19,985 bases of DNA from Proteiniphilum sp. UBA5267 (GCA_002411515.1 DHTF01000085.1:52647-72631), one strand, 5' to 3'; shown: positions 7,433 through 16,273, counted from the first letter of the stretch. Notes: generated by a model from the sequence alone, not told the origin. Translations and numbers: made by a program.

Positions 7433-8049
7433 TAATCTACGTTGAAATGTTTTTGCTGGTATACGGAATCGATGAGTGCTCCTTCGGGTAAATCACGGTA
7501 TGTGCTGTCGGATTTCTTTTCGAGCTCCTCGATGTAGGGACGGGGGATATATTCTTCCCAAAGTTCTTTGTTCATGTAAGGTATGACGGCCGGTACCACA
7601 GCTTCTACCCGTTCGAAAAAGAAGGACTCCTGTTTTGTTTTCTTGTTGATGACAACTTCCTTCTTATCCTTATCGAGTACAAGTATCAGATTCAGGAGGA
7701 TGCTCAGGAAAAACATCATTGTACCCATGGAAATCACACTTCCCAGTAGCCGGTTGATGAAACTCAGCATCACCACATCTACGAACTTTTGAATCAGCCT
7801 GCCTATCAATGAGAGGAGGATGGCGATCAGCGCGAAGGCAAGCACAAAAGCAAGCACTTTGGCGCTTGCCGGCGAAATGTCTATCAGTCGGATAATCTCT
7901 GGAAAGATCCTTTCTGCTATCCTGCCGCCGAAAATAGCTGCCAGTACAATGGTGGCCAGTCCCACAAGCTGCATGATAAGCCCCTTGCGGTAGCCGTTGA
8001 TAAAAGCAATCAACAGCAGCATGCCAACGAGTACATCGAACCAGTTCAT
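7432..8049 (-). CDS. CvpA-family inner-membrane protein
   Basis: The 205-residue protein has four predicted membrane helices in its first two thirds (about residues 4-20, 26-44, 64-84 and 103-125). It includes the typical GYRKGLIMQLVGL segment. A charged cytoplasmic tail follows. This matches the CvpA family (colicin V production), whose members are linked to envelope homeostasis but have no settled biochemical role. TAATG one-base overlaps with murI upstream and psd downstream indicate a tightly coupled operon. The family assignment is solid; function is open. Confidence 0.85.
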   Translation of the reverse strand: MNWFDVLVGMLLLIAFINGYRKGLIMQLVGLATIVLAAIFGGRIAERIFPEIIRLIDISPASAKVLAFVLAFALIAILLSLIGRLIQKFVDVVMLSFINRLLGSVISMGTMMFFLSILLNLILVLDKDKKEVVINKKTKQESFFFERVEAVVPAVIPYMNKELWEEYIPRPYIEELEKKSDSTYRDLPEGALIDSVYQQKHFNVD

Positions 8050-8900
8050 TATTTTCTAGTGAGTGTTGTTCTTTCGGCATCCACCGCTTCATTGAGAAAG
8101 AGGGATGCTTGTTGTTTGAATTTTTTTGGCGATTCAGTGGTGAAATACCGGACAGTGCCATTTTTTGTGCATCGTTCCGCCATCTCCGGGTGACGATGAA
8201 GATAATCTTTTAGGCTGTTAGCCACATAGCTTCCCTGAGATATGACCTTCATGTGTGCAGGCAAAAACCTGTTTATGACGGGCAGCAACAATGGGTAATG
8301 TGTACATCCCAATAAGAGTGTGTCGATCAACGGATCCTTCGTGAGGAGACGGTCGATATGTTGCTTTACAAAGTAATCGGCACCAGGCTTGTCGAACTCT
8401 CTGTTCTCCACCAGTGGCACCCACATGGGACAGGCTTCACCAGTGACGGTGAGTGCAGGGTGAAGTTTATTTATTTCTATCTCGTATGATTGCGACTGGA
8501 TTGTTCCTTCCGTTCCAAGCACACCAATGTGGTTTGTCTGCGATAGTCCCGTTAGGCATTCCACAGTGGGACGAATCACGCCCAGTACTCTTTTGTGGGG
8601 ATCAATTGCGGGCAGATTAACCTGCTGTATGGTGCGCAATGCCTTTGCCGAAGCAGTGTTACATGCTAGGATCACCAAGTGGCACCCTTGTGTAAAAAAC
8701 CATTCTACCGCCTCAAGTGTGAATTCATAAACACTCTCGAAAGAGCGGCTACCATAAGGTGCACGGGCATTATCACCCAAGTAAATGTAGTCATATTCAG
8801 GCATCACCTGTTTTATCCCGGACAGGACGGTAAGTCCCCCGTAACCCGAATCGAATATGCCTATTGCTCCTGCACCTGAGAGAGAAAGTTTCTTCACCAC
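8049..8900 (-). CDS. murI: Glutamate racemase
   Basis: This 283-residue cytoplasmic enzyme interconverts L- and D-glutamate to supply D-Glu for peptidoglycan. FDSGYGGLTV (D17/S18), the catalytic ACNTAS (C80) and LGCTHYPLL (C199/H201) are all present, so both acid/base cysteines are intact. The start is GTG at 8900, directly followed by a second GTG; no better ATG precedes the conserved GIFDSG. It lies 12 nt after the ompH-like gene and overlaps the next stop/start as TAATG. OmpH-MurI adjacency is common in Bacteroidota. Confidence 0.96.
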   Translation of the reverse strand: MVKKLSLSGAGAIGIFDSGYGGLTVLSGIKQVMPEYDYIYLGDNARAPYGSRSFESVYEFTLEAVEWFFTQGCHLVILACNTASAKALRTIQQVNLPAIDPHKRVLGVIRPTVECLTGLSQTNHIGVLGTEGTIQSQSYEIEINKLHPALTVTGEACPMWVPLVENREFDKPGADYFVKQHIDRLLTKDPLIDTLLLGCTHYPLLLPVINRFLPAHMKVISQGSYVANSLKDYLHRHPEMAERCTKNGTVRYFTTESPKKFKQQASLFLNEAVDAERTTLTRK

Positions 8901-8912
8901 GGCAAAAGTTGT

Positions 8913-9437
8913 TTAACGAATGCCCAGCTTCTGCTTTACATAGGGATTGGCATCTACTGCAGAAGGAGAGACGAATGCAATGCCGGGATTGGCAAGATCA
9001 TAAATTACAGTGTAATTGTACTCAACACCCACAGCATGGATGGCCTCTTTGATTTTTTGTTTGAGTGGTTCCAAAAGAACCTTTTCCTGATTTTCAATGT
9101 CTTCCTGTGCCAGTTCCATGAACTGCTGCATCCTGTTCTCTAACTCCGTGAGTTCCTGCATTCGGCGTAGCTTGATGTTTTCAGCCAGTGATGACTGATA
9201 GGTGATGTAGTCGGAATACTTCTTGTTATACTCGTTTTGCATCAGCTCAAGCTCTTTTTTGTAATTGTCGCTTAAAGCAAGCAGTTGCTGCGCGGCGGCT
9301 TCTTTTTCCGGATAGAGTTCCAGTAACTCGGCACTATTCACAAATGCCACAGTTACCTGTGTTGCAGATTGTGCAAACGTTGGGGTAGCCGTCAACAAAA
9401 TAAACAGACCAAAGGTAAAAATGAGTTTCTTTGTCAT
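8913..9437 (-). CDS. OmpH/Skp-family periplasmic chaperone
   Basis: Using the ATG at 9437 the product is 174 residues with a clean signal peptide (MTKK, hydrophobic core, TPTFA-QS). The central 90 residues are a charged helical coiled coil (ELLELYPEKEAAAQQLL to QEDIENQEKVLLEPL). It ends in the family segment with YNYTVIYDLANPGIAFVSPSAVDANPYV. Skp/OmpH trimers hold unfolded outer-membrane proteins in the periplasm. Longer in-frame starts up to 9479 would put polar residues before the signal peptide and were rejected. A candidate promoter sits at 9571-9601, and the inferred leader contains a strong hairpin. murI follows 12 nt downstream. Confidence 0.9.
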   Translation of the reverse strand: MTKKLIFTFGLFILLTATPTFAQSATQVTVAFVNSAELLELYPEKEAAAQQLLALSDNYKKELELMQNEYNKKYSDYITYQSSLAENIKLRRMQELTELENRMQQFMELAQEDIENQEKVLLEPLKQKIKEAIHAVGVEYNYTVIYDLANPGIAFVSPSAVDANPYVKQKLGIR

Positions 9438-9500
9438 AATCATCAAATTTAATGGAACTACTTCTGACCATTGTATCACCAGTTTCCTGCGGATTTAATG

Positions 9501-9568
9501 TCCTTCCCTGTGTGTTGCGGCCGCATCAGCATTCGAGGAAAGCGGGTGCGGCCGCTGTCAGGGTAGGA
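9501..9568 (-). other. Large two-part hairpin in the ompH leader region
   Basis: An inner perfect 9-bp stem is formed by GCGGCCGCA (9517-9525) and TGCGGCCGC (9547-9555) with a 21-nt loop. Beyond a 6/3-nt internal loop, an outer stem pairs TCCTTCCCTG (9501-9510) with CAGGGTAGGA (9559-9568), 9 of 10 pairs. Each inner arm also contains the self-palindrome GCGGCCGC. It is far more GC-rich than its surroundings. If the candidate promoter at 9571-9601 is real, this hairpin is the very 5' end of the ompH mRNA. Confidence 0.65.
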
Positions 9569-9570
9569 AT

Positions 9571-9601
9571 TAAAAATAACAATGTCAACTGGTTTACAAA
9601 A
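9571..9601 (-). promoter_or_regulatory. Candidate promoter for ompH-murI-cvpA-psd-pssA
   Basis: On the minus strand TTTTG (9597-9601) is followed after 18 nt by TATTTTTA (9571-9578), which has the TAnnTTT core but not the final G. It lies just after the infB hairpin and would start transcription near 9565, giving a leader of about 128 nt. Confidence 0.35.
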
Positions 9602-9611
9602 TATGCCCCTA

Positions 9612-9629
9612 ATCCCGTTTTCACGGGAT
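9612..9629 (-). terminator. Hairpin after infB, possible terminator
   Basis: A perfect 7-bp stem (ATCCCGT / ACGGGAT) reads on the minus strand as a GAAA tetraloop hairpin, 23 nt past the infB stop. The following run (TAGGGGCATATTTTG) is only weakly U-rich, so it may terminate inefficiently or serve as a 3'-end stabiliser. Confidence 0.5.
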
Positions 9630-9652
9630 CGTTCCATGTAGGCAGGGCAGTC

Positions 9653-12600
9653 CTACAATGTTTTCTTTATTTCAGTTTCTTCGTAAGCTTCAATCACGTC
9701 ACCCACTTTGATGTCGTTGAAATTGCGGATTGTAATTCCACATTCGTAACCCGAAGTGACCTCTTTCACATCTTCCTTGAACCGCTTGAGCGAATCTAGT
9801 TCGCCCGTGAAGATGACGATACCATCTCGCACCAGACGGATGCGACTTGAGCGTTTGATCTTACCGTCGCGAACCATGGAGCCGGCTACGGTTCCCACTT
9901 TTGTGATCTTGAACACATCGAGTACCTCCACGTTGCCGGTGATATCTTCCTTGATATCGGGAGAGAGCATACCTTCCATGGCCGCTTTCACCTCTTCGAT
10001 TGTGTCATAGATGATGGAGTAAAGGCGGATGTCGACCCCTTCCTTCTCGGCTTCCTTGCGTGCGCCCAATGACGGACGTACCTGGAAACCGATGATGATA
10101 GCGTCGGACGCGGCGGCAAGCGTTACGTCGGATTCCGATATCTGACCCACAGCCTTGTGGATTACATTCACCTGAATCTCTTCAGTAGAGAGTTGAATGA
10201 GTGAGTCGGAGAGTGCTTCCACCGAGCCGTCCACGTCACCTTTCACGATGATATTCAACTGTTGGAAGTTGCCAATAGCAATTCTGCGACCGATGTCATC
10301 AAGTGTAAGCATTTTCTGGGTACGCAACGACTGTTCACGCTGTAGTTGCTCGCGGCGGTTGGCGATGGAGCGTGCCTCCTGTTCGGTTTCCATCACGTTG
10401 AATGTGTCGCCAGCCTGTGGAGCGCCGTTGAGTCCGAGTATCAGCGCAGGTTCAGCGGGAGCGGCCTCTTCGATGCGCTGGTTGCGCTCATTGAACATCG
10501 CTTTCACACGGCCGTAATAAGCTCCTGCAATAACAATGTCTCCCTGATGGAGGGTGCCGTTTTCTACCAGCACCGTGGATACGTATCCGCGTCCTTTGTC
10601 GAGTTCCGACTCAATGATCGAGCCTGTGGCCCTGCGATCGGGGTTGGCTTTCAAATCGAGGAGCTCGGCCTCAAGGACGACCTTCTCCAGCAGTTCCTGG
10701 ATGCCGATGCCTTTCTTCGCGGAAATGTCCTGTGACTGGTACTTGCCTCCCCAGTCTTCCACCAGGTAGTTCATCTCGGCAAGTCGCTCTTTAATCTTTT
10801 CGGGGTTAGCCCCAGGTTTGTCTATCTTATTGATGGCAAATACGATGGGTACGCCGGCAGCACCGGCATGGTTGATAGCCTCCACCGTTTGCGGCATCAC
10901 ATTGTCGTCGGCAGCTACAATGATGATGGCCACGTCGGTTACCTTGGCTCCGCGGGCACGCATGGCGGTAAAGGCCTCGTGACCGGGGGTGTCAAGGAAG
11001 GTAATTTTCCTGCCATCGTTTAGCTTCACGTTGTAGGCTCCAATATGCTGGGTAATTCCTCCGGCTTCCCCTGCAATTACGTTGGTACTGCGGATGCTGT
11101 CGAGCAGCGAGGTCTTTCCATGATCCACATGGCCCATCACTGTGACAATGGGGGGACGCGGAATCAAATCTTCGGGATCATCTTCCTCCTCGTTAATCGC
11201 TTCAATCACATCGGCACTGACATACTGGGTCTTGAATCCATATTCTTCCGCTACGATGTTGATGGTCTCGGCATCGAGACGCTGGTTGATGGCTACCATC
11301 ACACCCAGACTCATACAGGTGGAAATTACGTTGGTTACCGGCACATTCATCATGTTGGCCAGATCGTTGGCTGTCACAAACTCAGTCAGCTGCAATACGC
11401 GGCTTTCTCTTTCCTGCTGCTTGAGTTCCTCCTGATGACGATGGGCACTTGCTTCCCTTTTTTCGCGCCGGTATTTGGCACCTCCCTTTTTACCTCTCTT
11501 CTCGGTGAGGCGGGCAAGAGTCTCTTTGATTTGCTTTTGTACATCCTCCTCACTCACTGCTGCCTTGAGCGGTTTTCTGAGTGAAGGCTTCCTGTCGCCG
11601 CGGGAGGACTGGCTTACTGCGCCCGGTTTGTCGATGTTTACCTTGGCGGTACGTATGCGGGTGCGTTTCTTCTTCTTGTTGTCGTCGTCAGTGTCGGAAG
11701 AAACCGGCTTTTTCTTCTCTTCGATGGCCTCTTTCTTCAACAGTTTCACTTTTTCATCCTTCAGCTTCTTACCGTCAATGGCCTTCTGTTCGCGCTCCAG
11801 ACGTTCTTTCTTACGTTGGGCTCTTGATTTGCGGGGAGGGCGGGTGCGGTCGTTGATGGCATCGAGATCGATGGATCCTTTTACCACAATATTCGACTCC
11901 AGCTTGTTTTTATTCAGGCGGAACACCTTATCAGTTCGCGACTCCAGGGGTTCTTCAATGATCTCCGCGGTTATGTCTTCCGGTTTCTCCTCTGTTGTGT
12001 GTGGGGTTTCATCCTTTTCAACCGGAGTTTGTATTTCTGTATCCGCGATCTCCGAATCTGTCGGGTTCATTACCACGTTCTCTTCCACCAACGTGGGCGT
12101 CGTGATAATCTCCTCTTCTTTGGATATCACCGGGGTGTCTTCTTCCACCTTTACTACTGGAGACTCTTGCGTTGATATCGGTTCCGGAATTTCTTCCTGC
12201 TCTTGAGGAAGTTGCGGTGCCGGTGTGGTGTCGGCCTGTTTCGGGGAAATGAGCGGTTCAGGAACGATTTCTGGTTCAGGAACAATCTCTACTTCAGGGG
12301 TAACCTCAACAACCACTTCTTCCTGCTTTGGTTCGGTTTTCTTTTTGTTAAGGTTATCCAGATCAATGCTGCCCACGACGTTGAAACGAGGCTTCAGTTC
12401 CTTGGGGATTTCGGTTTCGATGATTTCTTTTTCCACTTTCTTTTTGGAAGTCTCTTCCGGCAGTTCATAGCCTTCGATGGCCACGGTCTCCCTTTTTTCA
12501 TCGCGGCGGTGCATTTTCTCCCTTGTTTCGGTAGCTTCGCGGCGAATATTTTTATCTTTCCCGAATTCAGCGATCAGTATGTCGTACTGTTCATCCTCTA

Positions 12601-12712
12601 TTTTTGCGTTAGGATTTGCTTCTATTTCGATACCTTTCTTGTGTAGAAATTCAACAAGGCTGTTGATTCCTACATTTAAATTTTTCGATACTTTGATTAG
12701 TCTGATAGGCAT
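9653..12712 (-). CDS. infB: Translation initiation factor IF-2
   Basis: This 1019-residue GTPase delivers initiator fMet-tRNA to the 30S subunit and promotes subunit joining. An N-terminal IF2_N-like module spans residues 1-50. A long low-complexity region (about 60-430) follows; it is first rich in P, V, E and T with repeated VPEPE-type words, then highly basic. A second IF2_N-like domain is near 440-500. The G domain carries GHVDHGKTS (about 523-531), DTPGHEAF (from 573), NKIDKPGAN (from 628) and SAKKG. The remaining beta-barrel and tRNA-binding domains are complete to the C-terminus. It is long but within the range for Bacteroidota, which tend to have extended disordered N-termini. It follows nusA by 86 nt in the conserved rimP-nusA-infB order. 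Confidence 0.98.
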   Translation of the reverse strand: MPIRLIKVSKNLNVGINSLVEFLHKKGIEIEANPNAKIEDEQYDILIAEFGKDKNIRREATETREKMHRRDEKRETVAIEGYELPEETSKKKVEKEIIETEIPKELKPRFNVVGSIDLDNLNKKKTEPKQEEVVVEVTPEVEIVPEPEIVPEPLISPKQADTTPAPQLPQEQEEIPEPISTQESPVVKVEEDTPVISKEEEIITTPTLVEENVVMNPTDSEIADTEIQTPVEKDETPHTTEEKPEDITAEIIEEPLESRTDKVFRLNKNKLESNIVVKGSIDLDAINDRTRPPRKSRAQRKKERLEREQKAIDGKKLKDEKVKLLKKEAIEEKKKPVSSDTDDDNKKKKRTRIRTAKVNIDKPGAVSQSSRGDRKPSLRKPLKAAVSEEDVQKQIKETLARLTEKRGKKGGAKYRREKREASAHRHQEELKQQERESRVLQLTEFVTANDLANMMNVPVTNVISTCMSLGVMVAINQRLDAETINIVAEEYGFKTQYVSADVIEAINEEEDDPEDLIPRPPIVTVMGHVDHGKTSLLDSIRSTNVIAGEAGGITQHIGAYNVKLNDGRKITFLDTPGHEAFTAMRARGAKVTDVAIIIVAADDNVMPQTVEAINHAGAAGVPIVFAINKIDKPGANPEKIKERLAEMNYLVEDWGGKYQSQDISAKKGIGIQELLEKVVLEAELLDLKANPDRRATGSIIESELDKGRGYVSTVLVENGTLHQGDIVIAGAYYGRVKAMFNERNQRIEEAAPAEPALILGLNGAPQAGDTFNVMETEQEARSIANRREQLQREQSLRTQKMLTLDDIGRRIAIGNFQQLNIIVKGDVDGSVEALSDSLIQLSTEEIQVNVIHKAVGQISESDVTLAAASDAIIIGFQVRPSLGARKEAEKEGVDIRLYSIIYDTIEEVKAAMEGMLSPDIKEDITGNVEVLDVFKITKVGTVAGSMVRDGKIKRSSRIRLVRDGIVIFTGELDSLKRFKEDVKEVTSGYECGITIRNFNDIKVGDVIEAYEETEIKKTL

Positions 12713-12798
12713 ATACTCTTTTATCCTTTTCTCTCTTTATATGGTTGTGAACAGTCTATTATCGCAGATCAGTTGTGATTCTCCGGTGCTCCTTTCTG

Positions 12799-14145
12799 CT
12801 AGGGTCTCTCTTCTTCCTCTTCTGTCTCCTCCTGCTCCACGTGATTGTTCTGTGATGCGGTGTATTCCTGTTCCGCGATGTTGTTTTCTTCCTCCTCTTC
12901 AAACTCGAAGCGCAGGATAGACAGTATCTCATCCACTGTACTTTCTTCCAGGTCAGCTTCTCTGATAAGCCGCTCCCTGCTCGTGGCGAGTACGTTTTTG
13001 GCTGTGGAACATCCAATCTTTTTCAATTGGTCGATGACCCAGCCATCAATCTCATCACGGAATTCATCGAGGTAGATATCTTCTTCGTCTACATCATCAA
13101 TGTCACGGAAAACTTCAATATTATACCCGGTAAGCATGGAGGCCAGCTTGATGTTGGCTCCTCCCTTTCCGATAGCAAGCGACACCTCTTCGGGGTTCAA
13201 AAAGACCTCGGCACGATGCTCCTCCTCCTTTACGGTGATGGAGTTGATCCTCGCGGGACTCAATGCCCGCTGAATAAAAAGCGAGGTGTTATTGGTGAAG
13301 TTAATCACATCGATATTTTCGTTGCGCAACTCCCGTACGATACCATGAATGCGGAAACCCTTCATGCCCACACAGGCACCTACCGGGTCGATACGGTCGT
13401 CATAAGCTTCCACGGCCACTTTGGCGCGTTCGCCGGGAATGCGGGCTATCCCTTTAATGGTGATGAGTCCGTCGGCAATCTCCGGAATCTCCTGTTCGAA
13501 CAACCGCTCCAGAAATACCGGTGATGTACGGGAAAGAACAATCCGCGGGTTGTTATTTTTGTTTTCTACCCGTGCAACCACGGCACGGGCATGCTCCCCT
13601 TTGCGGAAGAAATCGCTGGGTATCTGTTCAGTCTTGGGCAGAATAAGTTCATTGTGCTCGTCATCGAGCAAAAGCAACTCCTTTTTCCATACCTGATATA
13701 CTTCACCCGACACAATCTCACCCACTTTCTCCTTGTACTTGTTGTAAAGGTTGTCCTTCTCCAACTCCAGTATCTTGGAGGCCAGCGTCTGACGCAGGTT
13801 CAGAATGGTGCGGCGTCCGAAATGCTCAAGCGAGACCTCATCGGTTACCTCTTCGCCCACTTCAAAGTCTTCGTCTATTTTCAAAGCTTCAGAAAGAGTG
13901 ATTTGCAGATTGGGGTCTTCCAGCTGATCGTCTTCCACAATGGTACGGTTACGCCATATCTCCAGGTCTCCCTTGTCGGGATTGATGATGATGTCGTAAT
14001 TCTCGTCTGTACCAATGGTCTTCGAGATGACGTTGCGGAACGACTCTTCGAGCACACTGATCAACGTCGCTTTATCGATGTTTTTCAGTTCATTGAATTC
14101 GGAAAATGTATCTATGAGACTTATTGTTTCTTTCTTCTTGCCCAT
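12799..14145 (-). CDS. nusA: Transcription termination/antitermination factor NusA
   Basis: The 448-residue protein binds RNA polymerase and nascent RNA to modulate pausing and termination. Domains in order are the N-terminal RNAP-binding domain (about 1-130) and the S1 domain (about 130-205, starting GEIVSGEVYQVW). Then comes KH1, with GACVGMKGFRIHGIVREL, and KH2, with AIGKGGANIKLA. A helix-hairpin-like segment follows (VIDQLKKIGCSTAKNVLATS). It ends in a strongly acidic tail (EEEEENN ... EEEEERP). The acidic tail is a common trait in the phylum. It starts 6 nt after rimP. The rimP leader hairpin makes NusA autoregulation, known in Escherichia coli, a reasonable hypothesis. Confidence 0.97.
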   Translation of the reverse strand: MGKKKETISLIDTFSEFNELKNIDKATLISVLEESFRNVISKTIGTDENYDIIINPDKGDLEIWRNRTIVEDDQLEDPNLQITLSEALKIDEDFEVGEEVTDEVSLEHFGRRTILNLRQTLASKILELEKDNLYNKYKEKVGEIVSGEVYQVWKKELLLLDDEHNELILPKTEQIPSDFFRKGEHARAVVARVENKNNNPRIVLSRTSPVFLERLFEQEIPEIADGLITIKGIARIPGERAKVAVEAYDDRIDPVGACVGMKGFRIHGIVRELRNENIDVINFTNNTSLFIQRALSPARINSITVKEEEHRAEVFLNPEEVSLAIGKGGANIKLASMLTGYNIEVFRDIDDVDEEDIYLDEFRDEIDGWVIDQLKKIGCSTAKNVLATSRERLIREADLEESTVDEILSILRFEFEEEEENNIAEQEYTASQNNHVEQEETEEEEERP

Positions 14146-14151
14146 ATGCTG

Positions 14152-14616
14152 TTAAAATCTTATCAGATATTTTGTATATTTTACTTCTTCGTACGCAAAG
14201 TGAATATCTTCTGTGACTTCAGTTTTGCGTTTGGCTCCTTCAGGCTTTATTTTTCTGGAGACGGTGAGGATGAAGCCTTCCTCGTTGGACGACTTCAACA
14301 AGCCTGTCATTTTCTGTCCTTGCTTACTGAGCACCTCCATCTCTTTTCCTTCATACTTCCTGTACTGACGTTGCGTCTTCAAGGGAGAGGTGAGTCCCGC
14401 AGATGTCACAGTCAACTCAAAATCTTCAGTATCCCTGTCGAGATGCGACTCCAAGTAGCGACTCAACGCCACACAGTCATCAATATCCACACCCTCATCG
14501 TTGTCAATTTCCACGGTGATCGCATTGTCGGCACCCACCATCACATCGATCAGATAGTTGGGCGAATCCTTCAGAAAGTCTTCCGTGAGGGCGGTAAGTA
14601 ATTTTTTTTCGATCAT
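14152..14616 (-). CDS. rimP: Ribosome maturation factor RimP
   Basis: With the ATG at 14616 the protein is 154 residues, the normal family length. It shows the alpha-beta N-domain, the conserved segment DDCVALSRYLESHLDR, and the ELTVTSAGLTSPLK motif matching the family E-V-SSPGLDRPL consensus. A C-terminal Sm-like domain follows. RimP assists 30S subunit assembly. An in-frame ATG at 14697 was rejected: it lies upstream of the predicted transcription start near 14674 and adds 27 non-conserved residues. The true ATG overlaps the stop of a five-codon upstream reading frame (ATGA). First gene of rimP-nusA-infB. Confidence 0.93.
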   Translation of the reverse strand: MIEKKLLTALTEDFLKDSPNYLIDVMVGADNAITVEIDNDEGVDIDDCVALSRYLESHLDRDTEDFELTVTSAGLTSPLKTQRQYRKYEGKEMEVLSKQGQKMTGLLKSSNEEGFILTVSRKIKPEGAKRKTEVTEDIHFAYEEVKYTKYLIRF

Positions 14617-14634
14617 TTTGATGCAACCATGAAC

Positions 14635-14662
14635 AAAAAAGGAAGCGGTGTTTCCTGCTTCC
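14635..14662 (-). terminator. Terminator-like hairpin in the rimP-nusA-infB leader
   Basis: Read on the minus strand, GGAAGC, a 10-nt loop and GCTTCC are followed at once by TTTTTT (14635-14640). That is the form of an intrinsic terminator. It sits between the promoter (14680-14711) and the rimP ATG (14616), so it would act as a leader attenuator rather than an end-of-operon signal. The 6-bp stem is short, so efficiency is uncertain. Confidence 0.55.
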
Positions 14663-14679
14663 CTCTCTCTTTTCGAATG

Positions 14680-14711
14680 CAAAGATATTATTTTCAAACG
14701 GATTCACAAAA
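14680..14711 (-). promoter_or_regulatory. Bacteroidota-type promoter for rimP-nusA-infB
   Basis: On the minus strand TTTTG (14707-14711) is followed after exactly 19 nt by TATCTTTG (14680-14687), a perfect TAnnTTTG -7 box. Predicted start is near 14674, giving a leader of about 58 nt before rimP. Confidence 0.72.
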
Positions 14712-14756
14712 TGTTTGGTTGTTTTTTTGGCTAGCTCTTTCTTTTCAGTTTTATTC

Positions 14757-14996
14757 TCAGGGGAGCGACTGCAAGTCCGCATCGGGAGGAGGAATACCCA
14801 CCTCTTTTTCGTCGGTCAGCGAGATAATGGCTGCATGGCGACGTATCTTGTCGATGGTTTCCTCCTCTGCATATCCGATGATTACACCAAAAGCATAAAG
14901 ACGGGTAATGCTGACACCCTCCTTCCGTAGGTCATCCGCTACAATATCGAGCCGGTCGAGGTAATAAGCCGAAATGGTGATGATAATCTGTTTCAT
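14757..14996 (-). CDS. Free-standing I9/propeptide-like small protein
   Basis: With ATG at 14996 this is a 79-residue protein without a signal peptide. Predicted order is strand (KQIIITIS), helix (YYLDRLDIVADDLRKEG), strand pair (SITRLYAFGVIIGYAE), helix (EETIDKIRRHAAIISLT), then strand and a Pro-rich tail. This is the ferredoxin-like layout of subtilisin propeptides (inhibitor family I9). The GVIIGYAEEETIDKIR segment and the ISLTDEKEVGI segment fall where I9 domains contact the enzyme. The gene begins 17 nt behind a subtilisin-like protease gene on the same strand, so I infer an inhibitor or folding chaperone in trans. The longer start at 15050 overlaps the protease gene and was rejected. 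It could instead be an unrelated small ferredoxin-fold protein. Confidence 0.6.
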   Translation of the reverse strand: MKQIIITISAYYLDRLDIVADDLRKEGVSITRLYAFGVIIGYAEEETIDKIRRHAAIISLTDEKEVGIPPPDADLQSLP

Positions 14997-15013
14997 CTGC
15001 ATTCTTTTTTGTT

Positions 15014-16273
15014 TCAGGGTGCTATTGCAAGCCCAGCACCTACATCCCACGCTGGCAACGACAGGCTTTTTGCCAATCCTATTAGTTCCTTCCGGATCAT
15101 TTCCGGCGTGGCATCCGGATATTTTTCACATAAAAGGGCAGCTATACCCGCCACATATGGTGTCGCCATGCTGGTACCCGAAAGAATGCGGTATCTTGCA
15201 GGCATGAGCCAGGAAGAATAGATATCTACGCCTGGTGCAGCAATGTCCACCAAGCCGTTTGCATTGATGGCCCGGTTTGAGAAATCGGCTATCTGAAGGG
15301 AAGAATCAATAGCTCCTACAGCAAGGATGGATGGACAGTCTGCAGGACTTCCCACCGGACTGAACCGGTTTTCGGAGCGTCTGCTTTCATTCCCTGCTGC
15401 GGCCACAATGAGCGTCCCTTTTGATTGTGCAAATTGTGCAGCTCTTTCGTAAGCAATATCATAGTTTTGCCCCGGTAATACTCTTGATCCCAGTGAGAGG
15501 GACAATACCCGACATCCCTGGTTGGCCGCCCATGTTATTCCATCCAGCACCCACGCCTGTGCACCGCTTCCGCTGTTGTTCAGCACCTTGCCTGCATAAA
15601 TATGTGCACCGGATGCTACCCCGTAGCGCAGTCTGTTCAAATCAGCAGAGCCGCAGGCTATGCCAATGCAATGGGTACCATGTCCGTGGCGGTCCTCCAC
15701 GGTTTCGTCAGGCACAAACGAAAAGGTAGTCAGGTTTCTTTCTTGAAAGTCGGGATGACGCAAGTCGAAGCCGGTATCGAGCACCGCTATTTTTATTCTG
15801 TCACCGGTATAAGGCGATTTCGTAGCAGCGATGGCCTCGATACCCCATGTATTGTTTGTTGCCTCGTCTGACAATATTTCATCGGGAATGTAGACGACTT
15901 TTTCCGGTTCAATATAGTAATCGGCATCGGACTTCTGCAGCAGCTTCATCATTTCCTCATCGCCAGCCAGGAGGGCGATACCCAGTTCGTTATAAAACAG
16001 GACATCTGCATTCTGAATCTTGCTCTCAGAGATGGTTTCCTTTACAAAATCGGCCGTGTTGGCCACTCTGAGGCCCCATTTTGATTCAAGCATCTTTGTG
16101 GTTTTCAGCATATTGATGCTTCCTTCCTTGAGGATGAGCAGATGCCGCCCCGTGTAAAAGGGGACCTCGGTTTGCTCCTGCATTGCTGCCTGATGGCCCG
16201 ACACACCGGCAGCTTTCTGTGCGACGAAATGATCGGGCTCTTGTCTTTTATGTCCTAAAATAGGTGGTTTCAT
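15014..16273 (-). CDS. Cytoplasmic subtilisin-like serine protease (S8 family)
   Basis: The 419-residue protein has a complete S8 catalytic set. This comprises D166 (AVLDTGFD), H198 (GHGTHCIG), the oxyanion asparagine in AAAGNES and S368 (SGTSMATPYVAG). Residues about 41-150 form an I9-like N-terminal domain (RHLLILKEG ... ADYYIEPEKVVYIP), probably an internal propeptide. The first 40 residues are polar and basic (MKPPILGHKRQEPDHF). There is no signal peptide and no type IX C-terminal sorting domain, so the enzyme should stay in the cytoplasm. It sits between a membrane protein gene (71 nt upstream) and a tiny propeptide-like gene (17 nt downstream). Protease family certain; substrate unknown. 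Confidence 0.92.
   Translation of the reverse strand: MKPPILGHKRQEPDHFVAQKAAGVSGHQAAMQEQTEVPFYTGRHLLILKEGSINMLKTTKMLESKWGLRVANTADFVKETISESKIQNADVLFYNELGIALLAGDEEMMKLLQKSDADYYIEPEKVVYIPDEILSDEATNNTWGIEAIAATKSPYTGDRIKIAVLDTGFDLRHPDFQERNLTTFSFVPDETVEDRHGHGTHCIGIACGSADLNRLRYGVASGAHIYAGKVLNNSGSGAQAWVLDGITWAANQGCRVLSLSLGSRVLPGQNYDIAYERAAQFAQSKGTLIVAAAGNESRRSENRFSPVGSPADCPSILAVGAIDSSLQIADFSNRAINANGLVDIAAPGVDIYSSWLMPARYRILSGTSMATPYVAGIAALLCEKYPDATPEMIRKELIGLAKSLSLPAWDVGAGLAIAP

Noticed and set aside
9444..9451. TAAATTTG as an ompH promoter -7 box
   Set aside because: Only 6 nt before the ATG and no -33 element at the right spacing; the element at 9571-9601 is better.
9517..9555. Insertion-sequence terminal repeats
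   Set aside because: No transposase or target duplication; the arms are only 39 nt apart end to end and form a simple hairpin.
11475..12206. Long plus-strand open frame opposite infB
   Set aside because: Shadow of the repetitive IF-2 N-terminal region; serine/phenylalanine-rich translation with no domain.
13591..14601. 336-codon plus-strand frame opposite nusA and rimP
   Set aside because: Antisense shadow of two certain genes; no start signal or domain.
14152..14697. 181-residue RimP start at 14697
   Set aside because: The start lies upstream of the predicted transcription start (about 14674) and its extra 27 residues are translated hairpin and U-run.
14757..15050. 97-residue version of the I9-like protein
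   Set aside because: The extra N-terminus overlaps the protease gene end and reads as protease codons in another frame; ATG at 14996 begins the first strand.
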